A stretch of 64,000 bases of DNA from Actinoplanes sp. KI2 (GCF_025630775.1 NZ_JAOSZE010000027.1:1-64000); one strand, 5' to 3'. Shown: positions 41,492 to 52,363, numbered from the stretch's first letter. Notes: generated by a model not told the origin, from the letters alone. A program made the numbers and translations.

Positions 41492-41978
41492 TTTGTAACC
41501 CCCAGTTCATTCCGGCTGCATTTCGTGAAATGCGGTTGCGCGCTCTGTTTTGAAAAGCGTCGCCGCACGGCTTTCCCTCAAGACGATTACTTCGCCGTGA
41601 CCGCTTCAGGCTTGCAGGTGATTTATGGCGCTGCCACTGCGCGGACGGCTCGGGTTTCCGCGTTGCCGGAAGGCGGGCCGTTTACCGTTCTGCTTCACCA
41701 CTCTTTCGGCCAATAGTCCATTTTGTCCGGCCCGGTTTAGGGCTGTTCGCCCGCAGGTCACAGTGGCCACGCCCGCGCTATCGGCGGGGGCTGTCTATCG
41801 GCCGCCGCCGCAATAGCAAGTAAGTTTCCCGACACGCCGAGGCGTATTAACCGACAGCGCCCATCGATGTATCGACACTCCTGTATCGGTCTATCAGAAA
41901 ACCGGGCATCGGCCATTCGGCGGACGCCGGAGTCGCCGATCGTCCGCCATTTCGATACATCCATTTAGACGGTGTTCA
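41492..41978. promoter_or_regulatory. 487-bp intergenic region with inverted repeats and second 43-bp repeat
   Basis: No gene is supported here. From left to right it holds the palindrome GCATTTC-GT-GAAATGC (41518-41533), placed to act as an operator upstream of the right operon; the second copy of the 43-bp element (41645-41687, CGCGTTGCCGGAAGGCGGGC core); and a palindrome TCGAT-GT-ATCGA (41864-41875) followed by a further GTATCG copy. Short open frames cross it but lack ribosome sites and coding character. Base composition is more AT-rich than the flanks, as expected for promoters. Confidence 0.6.
41645..41687 (+). repeat. Second copy of the cluster's 43-bp direct repeat
   Basis: About 37 of 43 positions match 32772-32813, with one 1-bp gap. 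Both copies share TCGGGTT, CGCGTTGCCG, AAGGCGGG and TTTACCG in the same order and orientation. One copy is beside the regulator gene and the other just outside the right operon. Confidence 0.8.
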
Positions 41979-42416
41979 ATGGAACGGCTATCCGGCGCCG
42001 CGGGCGGTACTGTGTCGGATATCGAAGCAGCGAGAGGGGCGGGACGGGCGATGGCGATGTCCAGGCCGGGGCAACCGGTACGCGGATCGAGCACCGGGCG
42101 ACCCCTCATGGCCGCCCTCGATCTGTTCGGGCGCCGCTGGAACCTCCGCGTCATCTGGGAACTGCGGCACGGGCCGGTCGGCTTCCGCACGTTGCAGCAG
42201 CGCTGCGACAACATGTCCTCCAGCGTCCTGCGGCAGCGGCTGACCGAACTGCTCGACGCCCGCCTCGTGGCGCAGCAGCCGGACACCGCCTACGCGCTCA
42301 CCGACCTCGGCCGCGGCGCCTACCAGGCATTGCGCCCGCTCGTCCGCTGGTCCGACGGGTGGGCGTCCGCCCTGCGCGAGGACGACGAGGCCGGACCCCT
42401 CCGGCCGCCGGCCTGA
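41979..42416 (+). CDS. HxlR-family transcriptional regulator
   Basis: The 145-aa protein (121 aa if ATG 42051 is used) has an HxlR winged helix: MAALDLFGRRWNLRVIWELRHGPVGFRTLQQRC, then MSSSVLRQRLTELLDARLV and the wing. These regulators often sense reactive or aromatic compounds. The ATG at 42051 is preceded by a purine-rich GGGACGGG and may be the true start. It lies directly upstream of the CMD-like gene on the same strand, with a perfect inverted repeat between them. Confidence 0.82.
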   Translation: MERLSGAAGGTVSDIEAARGAGRAMAMSRPGQPVRGSSTGRPLMAALDLFGRRWNLRVIWELRHGPVGFRTLQQRCDNMSSSVLRQRLTELLDARLVAQQPDTAYALTDLGRGAYQALRPLVRWSDGWASALREDDEAGPLRPPA

Positions 42417-42461
42417 CCTCTCCGGTCGCGGCCCTGACCCCGCTCGTCGCCGCTATGGCGC

Positions 42462-42499
42462 TTCGGATTCAGAATCGGTAGGGTGCTTCTGAATCCGAA
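42462..42499 (+). promoter_or_regulatory. Perfect 13-bp inverted repeat operator of the CMD-like gene
   Basis: TTCGGATTCAGAA (42462-42474) and TTCTGAATCCGAA (42487-42499) are exact reverse complements separated by 12 nt. The spacer contains TAGGGT, a possible -10. The site lies 17 bp before the start codon of the CMD-like gene, so either an HxlR-binding site over the promoter or a 5'-UTR hairpin is implied. Confidence 0.7.
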
Positions 42500-42516
42500 T
42501 CACACGGAGGGTCGCC

Positions 42517-43083
42517 ATGGCTCGCATTCCAGCGCTCGAACCGCCCTTCACCTCCGACGTCGAAGCCCAGCTCGCCGCGATGATGCCGGCCGGCGTACCC
42601 CCCATCGGTCTGTTCCGGACGTTCGCGCGGAACCTGCCGATGACCGTCGCGATGAGCCACTGGGGCAGGTATGAACTCGGCCGCCAGCTGTCCCTGACGC
42701 TCCGCGAGCGGGAGATCGTCATCCTGCGCACCTGCGCGCGCTGCCGCTGCGAGTACGAATGGGGCGTCCACCTCATGGTGTTCGCCGACCGCGCCGGACT
42801 CACCCCGGACCAGGTCACCTCGCTCACCGGCGGATCCCCCGACGACCCGTGCTGGACGGCCGGCCGGGAAGTCCTGCTCATCCGGATGGTGGACGCCCTG
42901 CACGACTCGTCCGACGTCGGCGACGACCTGTGGCGGTCGGCGCAGGAGCTGCTCGACGAGAGGCAACTGCTCGACGTGACGCTGCTGTGCGGGTGGTACC
43001 ACGCGGTCTGCTTCGCCGCTCGCGCCGCCCGCGTCGATCTGGAGCCCGGCGCGCCCCGCTTCGCCGACGCGAAGGCCGCCTGA
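42517..43083 (+). CDS. Carboxymuconolactone decarboxylase/AhpD-like protein
   Basis: The 188-aa protein belongs to the CMD/AhpD-like family (LTLREREIVILRTCARCRCEYEWGVHLMVFADRAGL; ETREREIV-like motif with EW..H). The C-x-C pair in RCRCEYEW may form a redox disulfide as in AhpD. GGAGG is 7 nt upstream of the ATG. It is probably controlled by the adjacent HxlR regulator and serves in oxidative or aromatic stress (inference). It converges on the enolase gene with an 8-bp gap. Confidence 0.85.
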   Translation: MARIPALEPPFTSDVEAQLAAMMPAGVPPIGLFRTFARNLPMTVAMSHWGRYELGRQLSLTLREREIVILRTCARCRCEYEWGVHLMVFADRAGLTPDQVTSLTGGSPDDPCWTAGREVLLIRMVDALHDSSDVGDDLWRSAQELLDERQLLDVTLLCGWYHAVCFAARAARVDLEPGAPRFADAKAA

Positions 43084-43091
43084 GCTTCACC

Positions 43092-45289
<2,198 letters not shown>

Positions 45290-45362
45290 TTTCGACCCCC
45301 TTGACCTGGCCTGGAGTATCGCACTGCGCCCCGCGGGAGGTCCGTGGTCGAACGGTCAGTAG

Positions 45363-45391
45363 TGGACGGAAAACGTCCGGTTGGCTAGTCT
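45363..45391 (+). promoter_or_regulatory. P450 promoter with overlapping inverted repeat
   Basis: TGGACG (45363-45368) and TAGTCT (45386-45391) are spaced 17 bp apart. The inverted repeat GGACG-GAAAA-CGTCC (45364-45378) overlaps the -35 element, a position suited to repression by the divergent TetR protein. Confidence 0.6.
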
Positions 45392-45436
45392 CGGAGTAAG
45401 TGGAGGAATTCCGTCCGGATGTTCGGGGGAGTCGTC

Positions 45437-46732
45437 ATGACCGGAACCGTTCCTGCCGAATTCCCGCTCGCGCGCCGCTGCCCCTTCGCCGAGCCGATCA
45501 ACGCCGAGCCGTCCCTGCGCGGTGCCGAGTCGCGGCGCGGTGCCGAGCCGCGACTCGGCGCCAAAACCGAGCCCGATCAGGCTCTGCCGGGCGGGGCAAC
45601 GGGGCGAGCCCCGATCAGCCGAGTAAGACTCACCGGCGGCAGCGAGGCCTGGTGGGTCGCGGGCTGGCAGGAGGCCCGCTCGGTGCTGGCCGACCCCCGG
45701 TTCTCCTCGGACCGGCGACGGGAGGGCTTCCCGCTGTTCACCGCCGACCAGGAGGCCCGCAAGCGCCTCCGCAGCCAGCCGATCGCCATGATCGGCATGG
45801 ATGGCGCCGAACATGCCGAGTCCCGGCGCGCGGTGATCTCCGAGTTCACCGTCAAGCGGATCGCCGCGATGCGGCCACGGATCCAGGAGATCGTCGACGG
45901 ATTCATCGACGACCTGCTGGCCGCCGAGCAGCACCCGGTCGACCTCGTCCAGGCGCTGTCGCTGCCGGTGCCCTCGCTGGTGATCTGCGAGCTGCTCGGC
46001 GCGCCCTACACCGACCACGACTTCTTCCAGAGCCGCACCTCGGCGATGCTGCGCATGGGCACCGCTCCCGACGAGCGGCAGCGGCTCGCCGACGAGCTGC
46101 GGTCCTACATCGACGACCTGATCACCGCCAAGGAGAGCGAGCCCGCCGACGATCTGTTCAGCCGGCAGATCGCGCGGCAGCGCCAGGCCGGCGAGCTCGA
46201 CCACGACGGCCTGGTCGGCCTGGCGTTCCTGCTGCTGATCGCCGGCCACGAGACCACCGCGAACATGATCTCGCTGGGCGTCCTGGCCCTGCTGGAGCAT
46301 CCGGACCAGCTGGCGATGATCACGGCCGACCCGGCCCGGACCCCGATGGCGGTCGAGGAGCTGCTGCGCTATTTCAGCATCGCCGACGCGGTCACCGCCC
46401 GGGTCGCCACCGAGGACGTCTCCGTCGGCGGGGTGACCATCAAGGCCGACGACGGCGTCCTGGTCTCGGGCCTGTCGGCGGACTGGGATCCGGCCGTCTT
46501 CGACGACCCCGCCGCGCTCGCCGTCGAGCGCGGGGCACGGCACCACCTCGCCTTCGGCTACGGCCCGCACCAGTGCCTCGGCCAGAACCTGGCCCGGCTC
46601 GAGCTGGAGATCGTCTTCAACACCCTCTTCCGCCGCATCCCCGGCCTGCGCCTCGCCGTACCGGTCGACCAGGTCCCGCTCAAGACCGACGCCGGCATCT
46701 ACGGCGCGTACGAGCTGCCGGTCACCTGGTAG
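45437..46732 (+). CDS. Cytochrome P450 (CYP105-like)
   Basis: From ATG 45437 (GGGGGAG 5 nt upstream) the protein is 431 aa. The I-helix LLIAGHETTANM, the K-helix EELLRYF and the heme loop FGYGPHQCLGQNLARLE with the axial Cys are all present. The closest pattern is the CYP105-type class I P450s. Residues about 24-45 contain an unusual repetitive stretch (SLRGAESRRGAEPRLGA). A ferredoxin gene follows 12 bp downstream and probably supplies electrons. The substrate is unknown. Confidence 0.93.
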   Translation: MTGTVPAEFPLARRCPFAEPINAEPSLRGAESRRGAEPRLGAKTEPDQALPGGATGRAPISRVRLTGGSEAWWVAGWQEARSVLADPRFSSDRRREGFPLFTADQEARKRLRSQPIAMIGMDGAEHAESRRAVISEFTVKRIAAMRPRIQEIVDGFIDDLLAAEQHPVDLVQALSLPVPSLVICELLGAPYTDHDFFQSRTSAMLRMGTAPDERQRLADELRSYIDDLITAKESEPADDLFSRQIARQRQAGELDHDGLVGLAFLLLIAGHETTANMISLGVLALLEHPDQLAMITADPARTPMAVEELLRYFSIADAVTARVATEDVSVGGVTIKADDGVLVSGLSADWDPAVFDDPAALAVERGARHHLAFGYGPHQCLGQNLARLELEIVFNTLFRRIPGLRLAVPVDQVPLKTDAGIYGAYELPVTW

Positions 46733-46744
46733 GGGGAGGACACC

Positions 46745-46939
46745 GTGCGGATCAAGGCGGATCGGGATGTCTGCATCGGCGCCGGGCAGTGCGTGCTGAC
46801 CGAACCGGCCGTCTTCGAGCAGGACGACGACGGCATCGTCGTCCTGCTCACCGATCAGCCCGACGACCAGGTCGCCGAGGCCGTCCGCGACGCGGTCGAC
46901 CTCTGCCCGTCACACGCTCTCTCCATCGACCAGGAGTGA
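46745..46939 (+). CDS. [3Fe-4S] ferredoxin for the P450
   Basis: The 64-aa protein has the C-x5-C-x(n)-CP pattern of actinomycete [3Fe-4S] ferredoxins (VCIGAGQC, then LCPSHAL). GTG 46745 follows GGGGAGGA. It is co-transcribed with the P450 and acts as its electron donor. Its last 30 bp overlap the 3' end of the convergent HIT-family gene. Confidence 0.92.
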   Translation: MRIKADRDVCIGAGQCVLTEPAVFEQDDDGIVVLLTDQPDDQVAEAVRDAVDLCPSHALSIDQE

Positions 46940-47398
46940 GCTGACGATGCGCCGGCGGAGCTCGTCGTGGCGGGGCGCGAGCGCGGCCTCGGGTCCATAG
47001 AACTCGTCCGGGTCGTAGAGCCAGACCGGCCGGCCGACGTGCTCCGATCTCTCCCACTCATAGCGCGGGAACAGATGCGCGTGCAGGTACGCGTCGGTGT
47101 TGCCGAGGATCTCGTAGTTCATCCGCCGGAACCCGGCATCGGTGGCCCGGCAGGCCGCCTCCACCGCCTGGCCCAGCGTGTCCATGCTGTCGAGGAACTC
47201 CAGGCGCTGCCTTTTCGGCAGGTCGGTGAGCCGATCGATGCTCGGGTCGTCCACCAGCAGCACGCAGTAGCCCGGGAGGAACTGCGTGTCGCCCATGACG
47301 GCGAACGACTGCGGCAGCTTGGCCAGCAGCGTGGGGTTGGTCCCGGCGCGCGCGGACCCGATGCGGTCCGACTTCCATGTTTCGGTCACCTGAACCAT
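46910..47398 (-). CDS. HIT-family protein with Tyr replacing the first His
   Basis: The 162-aa protein is a HIT-superfamily member (TLLAKLPQSFAVMGDTQFLPGYCVLLVDDPSIDRLTDLP start and NYEILGNTDAYLHAHLFPRYEWE). In canonical HIT hydrolases the motif is HxHxHxx; here it reads YLHAHLF, so the first His is Tyr while the catalytic middle His is kept. The enzyme is probably a nucleotide hydrolase or transferase. The gene converges on the ferredoxin gene with a 30-bp overlap, and a hairpin (47406-47433) separates it from the rhamnosidase. Confidence 0.8.
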   Translation of the reverse strand: MVQVTETWKSDRIGSARAGTNPTLLAKLPQSFAVMGDTQFLPGYCVLLVDDPSIDRLTDLPKRQRLEFLDSMDTLGQAVEAACRATDAGFRRMNYEILGNTDAYLHAHLFPRYEWERSEHVGRPVWLYDPDEFYGPEAALAPRHDELRRRIVSSLLVDGESV

Positions 47399-47405
47399 CA
47401 AACAC

Positions 47406-47433
47406 GGCGCCGCGACCGGGTGGCCGCGGCGCC
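47406..47433 (-). terminator. Hairpin terminator after the rhamnosidase gene
   Basis: GGCGCCGCG (47406-47414) is the exact reverse complement of CGCGGCGCC (47425-47433), with a 10-nt loop. It lies 9 bp after the rhamnosidase stop and just before the HIT gene. Confidence 0.75.
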
Positions 47434-47442
47434 GCGAAATGG

Positions 47443-50400
47443 CTATGACGCCGTGAAGGTGTAGCTGCCCGAGCCGAGCGTGAACACCGCCGTCCCGTTG
47501 GTGTACCCCTGCGGGACGGCCTCCGCCGGGGCGGTCACCGCGGCCGCGGACGACGCCGGCACGCGGACCGTCGCGGTGGCGTTCGGCGGGACGACCAGCT
47601 GGAGTGTCAGTGTGGCTCCGCTCTTCGTCCAGTTCGCGCCGGTCCCGCCGTACGCGGTGGAAAGCGAGGACGACGCGGCCGTGAGCGAACCGCCCGGCCG
47701 GGGTGCGATGAGCACCTGGTGGTAGCCCGGCGTCGCCGGGGCGACGCCGCCGACGGTGCGGTAGAGCCAGTCGCCGACCGAGCCGAGCCCGTAGTGGTTG
47801 AAGGAGTTCATGCCCGGGTCCTGCAGCGTGCCGTCGGTCCTGATGCCGTCCCAGCGCTCCCAGATCGTGGTCGCGCCGCGCGAGATCATGTAGCCCCACC
47901 CGGGGTAGTCCGGTTGCTGCAGGATCCGGTACGCGGTGTCGGCGTGCCCGTGGTCGGCGAGCACCGGCAGCAGGTTCTCCACGCCCATGAAGCCGACCGT
48001 GAGGTGCCCGTTGCGGGCGTCGACCGCGGCCGCGAGCCTGTCCGCGACCGCCTGCTGCCGGCTCGCCGGCACCAGCCCGAACGCGAGCGCCAGCACATAG
48101 CCGGTCTGGCTGCCGGAGCCGACCGTCCCGTCCGCCGCCACGAACCTGGTGGTGAAGGCCGCCGCAATCTGGTCGGCGAGCGTCCCGTAGGTGCTCGCCT
48201 CGGCGGTGCGCCCGGTCGCCGCCGCCATCCGCGACAGCAGCCGTGCCGACCAGCCGAAGTAGGCGGTGCTGGTCAGGTCGTTGGCGGTGCCGTCGTTGAC
48301 GTTCAACCAGTCGCCGTAGGTGTCCTGGTTGCGGATCAGGTCGCTGCCGGCGGTGGACCTGAGGTAGTCGACGTACTTCTGCATCGCCGCGAAGTGGGTG
48401 TCCGCGACGGACAGATCGCCGTACCGCTGCCAGACGGTGTACGGCACGATGACGCCCGCGTCCGCCCAGCCGGCCTTGCCCGACCCGCTGATCACGGCCG
48501 GTGCGACGTCGGTGAACGCGCCGTTCGGCTGCTGCGCGTCGACCATGTCGTCGGCGAACTTGCTGAGCAGCCCGTGCGTGTCGAAGGCGAACGTCGAGGT
48601 CGCGCTGAACGCCGCGATGTCGCCGGTCCAGCCGAGCCGCTCGTCGCGCTGCGGGCAGTCGGTCGGGATCGACAGCAGGTTGGAGCGGGCGCCCCAGAGG
48701 ATGTTGCGCGCGAGCTGGTTGACCATCGCGTTGCTGCTGGTGAACGTGCCGGTGGCGGCGCCGTTGGTCCAGGCCGCCTCGCCGGTGATGCTGTCCGCGG
48801 CCGGTGTGCCGGGGAAGCCGGTCAGCTCGACGTACCGGTAACCGTGCACGGTGAAGTGCGGCTCGAACACCTCCGGCGCGCCCGTCCCGGCCAGCGTGAA
48901 CGTGTCGGTGGCCTGGGCGGCCCGCAGGTTCGCGGTATAGAGCGTGCCGTCCGCATTGAGGATCTCGCCGTGCCGCAGCGTGACCTTCGTGCCGGCCGGG
49001 CCGGTCACCTTCAGTCGGTCCCAGCCGGCGAAGTTCTGCCCGAGGTCGGCGATCCAGACGCCCGGGGTGGGCTGGGTGATCGCCACCGGGTGCAGCTCCT
49101 GCTGCACGGTGACACCCGGGTCGACCTGGGCGACCAGATTCGGCAGCGCGCCGGCGCGGACGGTCACCGGGGGGCCGGAGCCGGCCGGGATCCGGGCGTC
49201 CTGGTCCTCGCCCATGTACAGGTCGTCGGCGACGACCGTGCTCGCGGTCGCCGTCCACGTGCCGTCGGTGGTGACGCTGCCGCTCGTGCCGTCGGCGTAC
49301 TGGATCGACAGCCGCGCGGAGTACCAGGGCGAGGCGCCGTAGAGCCGGCTGCCGGCGAAGCCGACGTTGCCGGAGTACCAGCCGTTGCCGACCAGCGCGC
49401 CGACCGTGTTCGTGCCCTGCTTGAGCAGCGCGGTGACGTCGTACGTGCGGTATTGCAGGCGCTTGGTGTAGTCGGTCCAGCCCGGGGCGAGTCGCTCGGG
49501 GCCGACCTTCGTGCCGTTGAGGTAGGTCTCGTGCAGCCCGAGCGCGGTGGCGAACAGCCGGGCCCGGGCGATCGGCTTACCAATGCCGAAAACCTTGCTG
49601 AGGTACGGCGTGGGCTGCGGGACGCTGACCTGGCTGCCCCACGGCCCGGCGCCGAGCGCGGCGGTGACCTGGGCGGCGGGCCAGGCGTCGTCGTTGAAGC
49701 CGGGCTGTTGCCAGCCGGCGGGGGCGGTTTGCTGCGCCTTCCAGGATCCGTCGGTGACGACCGTGGTGCTGCCCTGGGTGAGCTTGGCGATCACGCTCGC
49801 CGGGCCCGCGCTGGTGTTGGTCGCGGCGATCGCGAGCGTGTTCGTGCCGGTGCGGGCCGCGGCGCTGACGTCCACGCTGGTCGCCCGCTTCCACGAGTCG
49901 GCGACCCGGCGGGAGCTGCTGACCTGCACCCCGTTGAGCCACACGTCCGCGGTGTCGTCCCCGGTCACCACCAGTCTCGTCGCGCTCGTGCCGGTCAGCG
50001 TGAAGCCGCGGCGGAAGTACCTGGTCGCGGCCGGCGCGGTGGTGGCCGGGTCGCCCTCGGGATACCAGATCCACTGGGCGCCGGTCAGGCTCGCGGTCAC
50101 CGGCGCGCCGATGAAGCTCGCCTGCCACTCGGCGGCCGGGTTGAACAGGCCGGTGTCGAAGGTGGCGTCGGCGCTCCACGGGCTCGGGCGGCCCTGCGCG
50201 TCCCAGATCCGGACCCGCCAGTGGTAGGTGTGGTCGCTCTGCAGACTCGGGCCGCCGTAGCCGACGTCGACGCTCTGGCCGCTCGCGACCTGGCCGCTGT
50301 CCCAGACGTCGGCCTGGTTCGCCGCGGTGCCGACGGCGATCTGGTAGCGGCCCTGCACCAGGCCGGGCGTCGGGCCGGCCAGCCGCCAGCCGAAGCGGGG

Positions 50401-51111
50401 TTTCGGCGCGTCGATGCCGACCGGCCCGGCCTGCCGCTCGGTGGTCAGGCCGGCCACCGTGGCCGGCGAGGCGGCGCCGGGATCGGGTGCGGCGACGTTG
50501 CCGGCCCACGGCCCGCTGCCGTACGCCGCGAGGTCCTTGGCGGTCACCCAGGTTTCCGGTACGCCGTTGGCCGCCTGCCACTGCCCGTCGGTGACCAGAT
50601 CGGTGGTGCCACCGGCGGCGGTGACGTGCAGGTGGCCGAGCAGACCGGCGGGGCCGGCGCTGGTGTTGCGCACGGCGATCCGCAGGGTGTTGTTGCCGGC
50701 CCTCAGCGCACCGGCGAGGTCGAGGTACCGGGCCTGCTTCCACGCGTCGGTCACGCGCGGGGAGCCGGCGAGATAGGTGTCGTTGAGCCAGACGTCGACC
50801 GTGTCGTCCCCGGTCACGACCAGCTGGGCGTCGGTGTAGGGCCCGGCCGGGGCAGTGAAATCCCGGCGTAGGTAGCGGGTGGCGGCCGGGGCGGCGGTGG
50901 TCGGGTCGCCCTCGGGATACCAGATCCAGTGCGCGGCATCGAGCGTCACCGGGGTGGTGACGAGGCTTTGCCGCGGGGCCGGCGGCGTGGCGCTGCTCTG
51001 CCGCAGGGCCGGCCCCGCGGCGCTTGCCGGGCCGGCGGTGGCGAGGACGGTGACGGTGGCGATGAGGGCGGCGAGCAGTTTTTGGGCGCGGGGGAGCGCA
51101 GATGCGGTCAT
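47443..51111 (-). CDS. Secreted GH78 alpha-L-rhamnosidase with duplicated N-terminal modules
   Basis: The 1222-aa protein starts with a signal peptide (residues about 1-32, ASAA cleavage). Two copies of an approximately 110-residue carbohydrate-binding-like module follow, at about 55-170 (WIWYPEGDP at 62-70) and 340-460 (WIWYPEGDP at 347-355), with a Fn3-like segment between them. The GH78 catalytic (alpha/alpha)6 domain has DCPQRDERLGWTGDIAAF, DLIRNQDTYGDWLNV and YPGWGYMISRGATTIWERW. It cleaves terminal L-rhamnose from plant-type glycosides or polysaccharides. It is secreted and probably catabolic. Confidence 0.94.
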   Translation of the reverse strand: MTASALPRAQKLLAALIATVTVLATAGPASAAGPALRQSSATPPAPRQSLVTTPVTLDAAHWIWYPEGDPTTAAPAATRYLRRDFTAPAGPYTDAQLVVTGDDTVDVWLNDTYLAGSPRVTDAWKQARYLDLAGALRAGNNTLRIAVRNTSAGPAGLLGHLHVTAAGGTTDLVTDGQWQAANGVPETWVTAKDLAAYGSGPWAGNVAAPDPGAASPATVAGLTTERQAGPVGIDAPKPRFGWRLAGPTPGLVQGRYQIAVGTAANQADVWDSGQVASGQSVDVGYGGPSLQSDHTYHWRVRIWDAQGRPSPWSADATFDTGLFNPAAEWQASFIGAPVTASLTGAQWIWYPEGDPATTAPAATRYFRRGFTLTGTSATRLVVTGDDTADVWLNGVQVSSSRRVADSWKRATSVDVSAAARTGTNTLAIAATNTSAGPASVIAKLTQGSTTVVTDGSWKAQQTAPAGWQQPGFNDDAWPAAQVTAALGAGPWGSQVSVPQPTPYLSKVFGIGKPIARARLFATALGLHETYLNGTKVGPERLAPGWTDYTKRLQYRTYDVTALLKQGTNTVGALVGNGWYSGNVGFAGSRLYGASPWYSARLSIQYADGTSGSVTTDGTWTATASTVVADDLYMGEDQDARIPAGSGPPVTVRAGALPNLVAQVDPGVTVQQELHPVAITQPTPGVWIADLGQNFAGWDRLKVTGPAGTKVTLRHGEILNADGTLYTANLRAAQATDTFTLAGTGAPEVFEPHFTVHGYRYVELTGFPGTPAADSITGEAAWTNGAATGTFTSSNAMVNQLARNILWGARSNLLSIPTDCPQRDERLGWTGDIAAFSATSTFAFDTHGLLSKFADDMVDAQQPNGAFTDVAPAVISGSGKAGWADAGVIVPYTVWQRYGDLSVADTHFAAMQKYVDYLRSTAGSDLIRNQDTYGDWLNVNDGTANDLTSTAYFGWSARLLSRMAAATGRTAEASTYGTLADQIAAAFTTRFVAADGTVGSGSQTGYVLALAFGLVPASRQQAVADRLAAAVDARNGHLTVGFMGVENLLPVLADHGHADTAYRILQQPDYPGWGYMISRGATTIWERWDGIRTDGTLQDPGMNSFNHYGLGSVGDWLYRTVGGVAPATPGYHQVLIAPRPGGSLTAASSSLSTAYGGTGANWTKSGATLTLQLVVPPNATATVRVPASSAAAVTAPAEAVPQGYTNGTAVFTLGSGSYTFTAS

Positions 51112-51310
51112 GCGTTTCTCCTGGGTCTCCTCGGTGAGCGAAAGGAGCTTCGGGCGGCGTCTCGGGGATTTAAACGTTTCAATCCGCCCTGCTCAAGAGC
51201 CTATGCCCGGTCCGAGATCCACTCAAGACACATCGACAACCGTGCACGTTCGTGCCGAGTTGACGGCCCGGTTTGCCGCTCGGTGTCAGCTTGCCGGGAA
51301 TGGGTAACTC

Positions 51311-52282
51311 GTGGGGATGCGGTGTGGTACTGCGCCTGGAGACGACGCTTCGCCCGGGATAACCCGGCGCATCGTCCGCCTGTTCGTGCTGCTCGGCGTC
51401 GCCGCCGCGGCGTATCTCGCGCTGAGCCTTTTCGATCATTCGGCGTGGGCCGACCCCGGGTCGAACGGTCAGTCTGTCGATCCGGTCGCCTCGGTGAAGG
51501 CCGCGGTCGCCGGTGCCGAGAAGGCCGCCCCGACATCGGAGTTGACCATTCCGAAGCCGACCGCTTCGCAGGCCCGACCGCATCGGATCCACCGGCCGAC
51601 GATCAAGAAGAAGGAGATCGCCCGGCAGGTGCGGCTCCGGACGTCGAAGCCCCGCCACCTCCCGTCCCATGCGGTGCGAGAGGTTGTCCGAGCCACCGCA
51701 TCCTCGGCTCAGACGGTCGTCGTCCGGCGGATGTTGCCGACCCCCGCCCGGCTCCCGTCCATGCCGAAGGTCGCCCCGCTGCCTCATCTGCCTCGGCCCG
51801 AGTTCCCCGCCTTGCCGCCGTCGGTCTCGTGGCCGCGGTCGCCTGGGCTGCCGCCGGTACCGACCCTGGCTATCGCGTCACCCAGCGCTTCGGTATCGCA
51901 CGTGCCGGGCATGCCGCCGGTGTGGCCGCAGTCGCCGGCCCTCGCGCAGACGCCGGGGCTGTCCCTCGCGCAGGCGCCAGTGCTGTCCCTCGCGCAGACG
52001 CCTGGGCTGTCCCTCGCGCGGACGCCTGGGCCGGCCGGACTGACCGAGCCGCCGACGGCATCGGCTCAACCGCGCACGGTGCCGCTTCCGGCACCTCCTC
52101 GGCAGCCGGCCGACCGGTCGACTCCCACCGAACAAGCACGCGACCCCGGTGGCGGCAACGGACCGGCGATGGCCACCGCGCCGTCGTCATGGCGGCCCGA
52201 GGTGGCGGCCGGCGGCCGTCGCGTGGTCACCGATCTCATCGCCCGTGGACGTACCGTCCGCTACGCGGGCCCTCCCAGCTGA
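51311..52282 (+). CDS. Pro-rich single-pass membrane/secreted protein, type A
   Basis: The 323-aa protein has one N-terminal hydrophobic segment (about residues 22-43, FVLLGVAAAAYLALSLF), then a long, disordered Pro/Ser/Ala/Arg-rich region with no folded domain visible. The region 51941-52030 contains 24-bp tandem repeats encoding LAQTPGLS. ATG 51317 or GTG 51311 may be the start. Its architecture parallels the gene at 54838-55992, and both are followed by a degenerate NarL-type regulator. Confidence 0.55.
   Translation: MGMRCGTAPGDDASPGITRRIVRLFVLLGVAAAAYLALSLFDHSAWADPGSNGQSVDPVASVKAAVAGAEKAAPTSELTIPKPTASQARPHRIHRPTIKKKEIARQVRLRTSKPRHLPSHAVREVVRATASSAQTVVVRRMLPTPARLPSMPKVAPLPHLPRPEFPALPPSVSWPRSPGLPPVPTLAIASPSASVSHVPGMPPVWPQSPALAQTPGLSLAQAPVLSLAQTPGLSLARTPGPAGLTEPPTASAQPRTVPLPAPPRQPADRSTPTEQARDPGGGNGPAMATAPSSWRPEVAAGGRRVVTDLIARGRTVRYAGPPS
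51941..52030 (+). repeat. 24-bp tandem repeats in the Pro-rich protein gene
   Basis: About four 24-bp units of the form CTCGCGCAGACGCCTGGGCTGTCC follow one another and encode LAQTPGLS-type octapeptides. Confidence 0.8.
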
Positions 52283-52363
52283 ACCAACTCCCGCAGGGAT
52301 CCGGAAAGCCGGCCGGCGCATCAGTCCGGCCGGAGAAGCTTTGACCCTGGCTGGGAGGCCATC

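Noticed and set aside
41525-41716. 63-codon plus-strand frame over the second 43-bp repeat
   Set aside because: There is no ribosome site and composition is not coding-like; its similarity to the region before luxR is better read as a shared DNA element or remnant.
42051-42416. HxlR and CMD-like genes as members of the large cluster
   Set aside because: They are on the other strand, have their own operator, and are a common stress-response pair in actinobacteria.
47719-50871. Plus-strand open frame of 1050 codons opposite the rhamnosidase
   Set aside because: It has no motif and the same shadow composition, whereas the minus strand encodes a full GH78 enzyme with a signal peptide.
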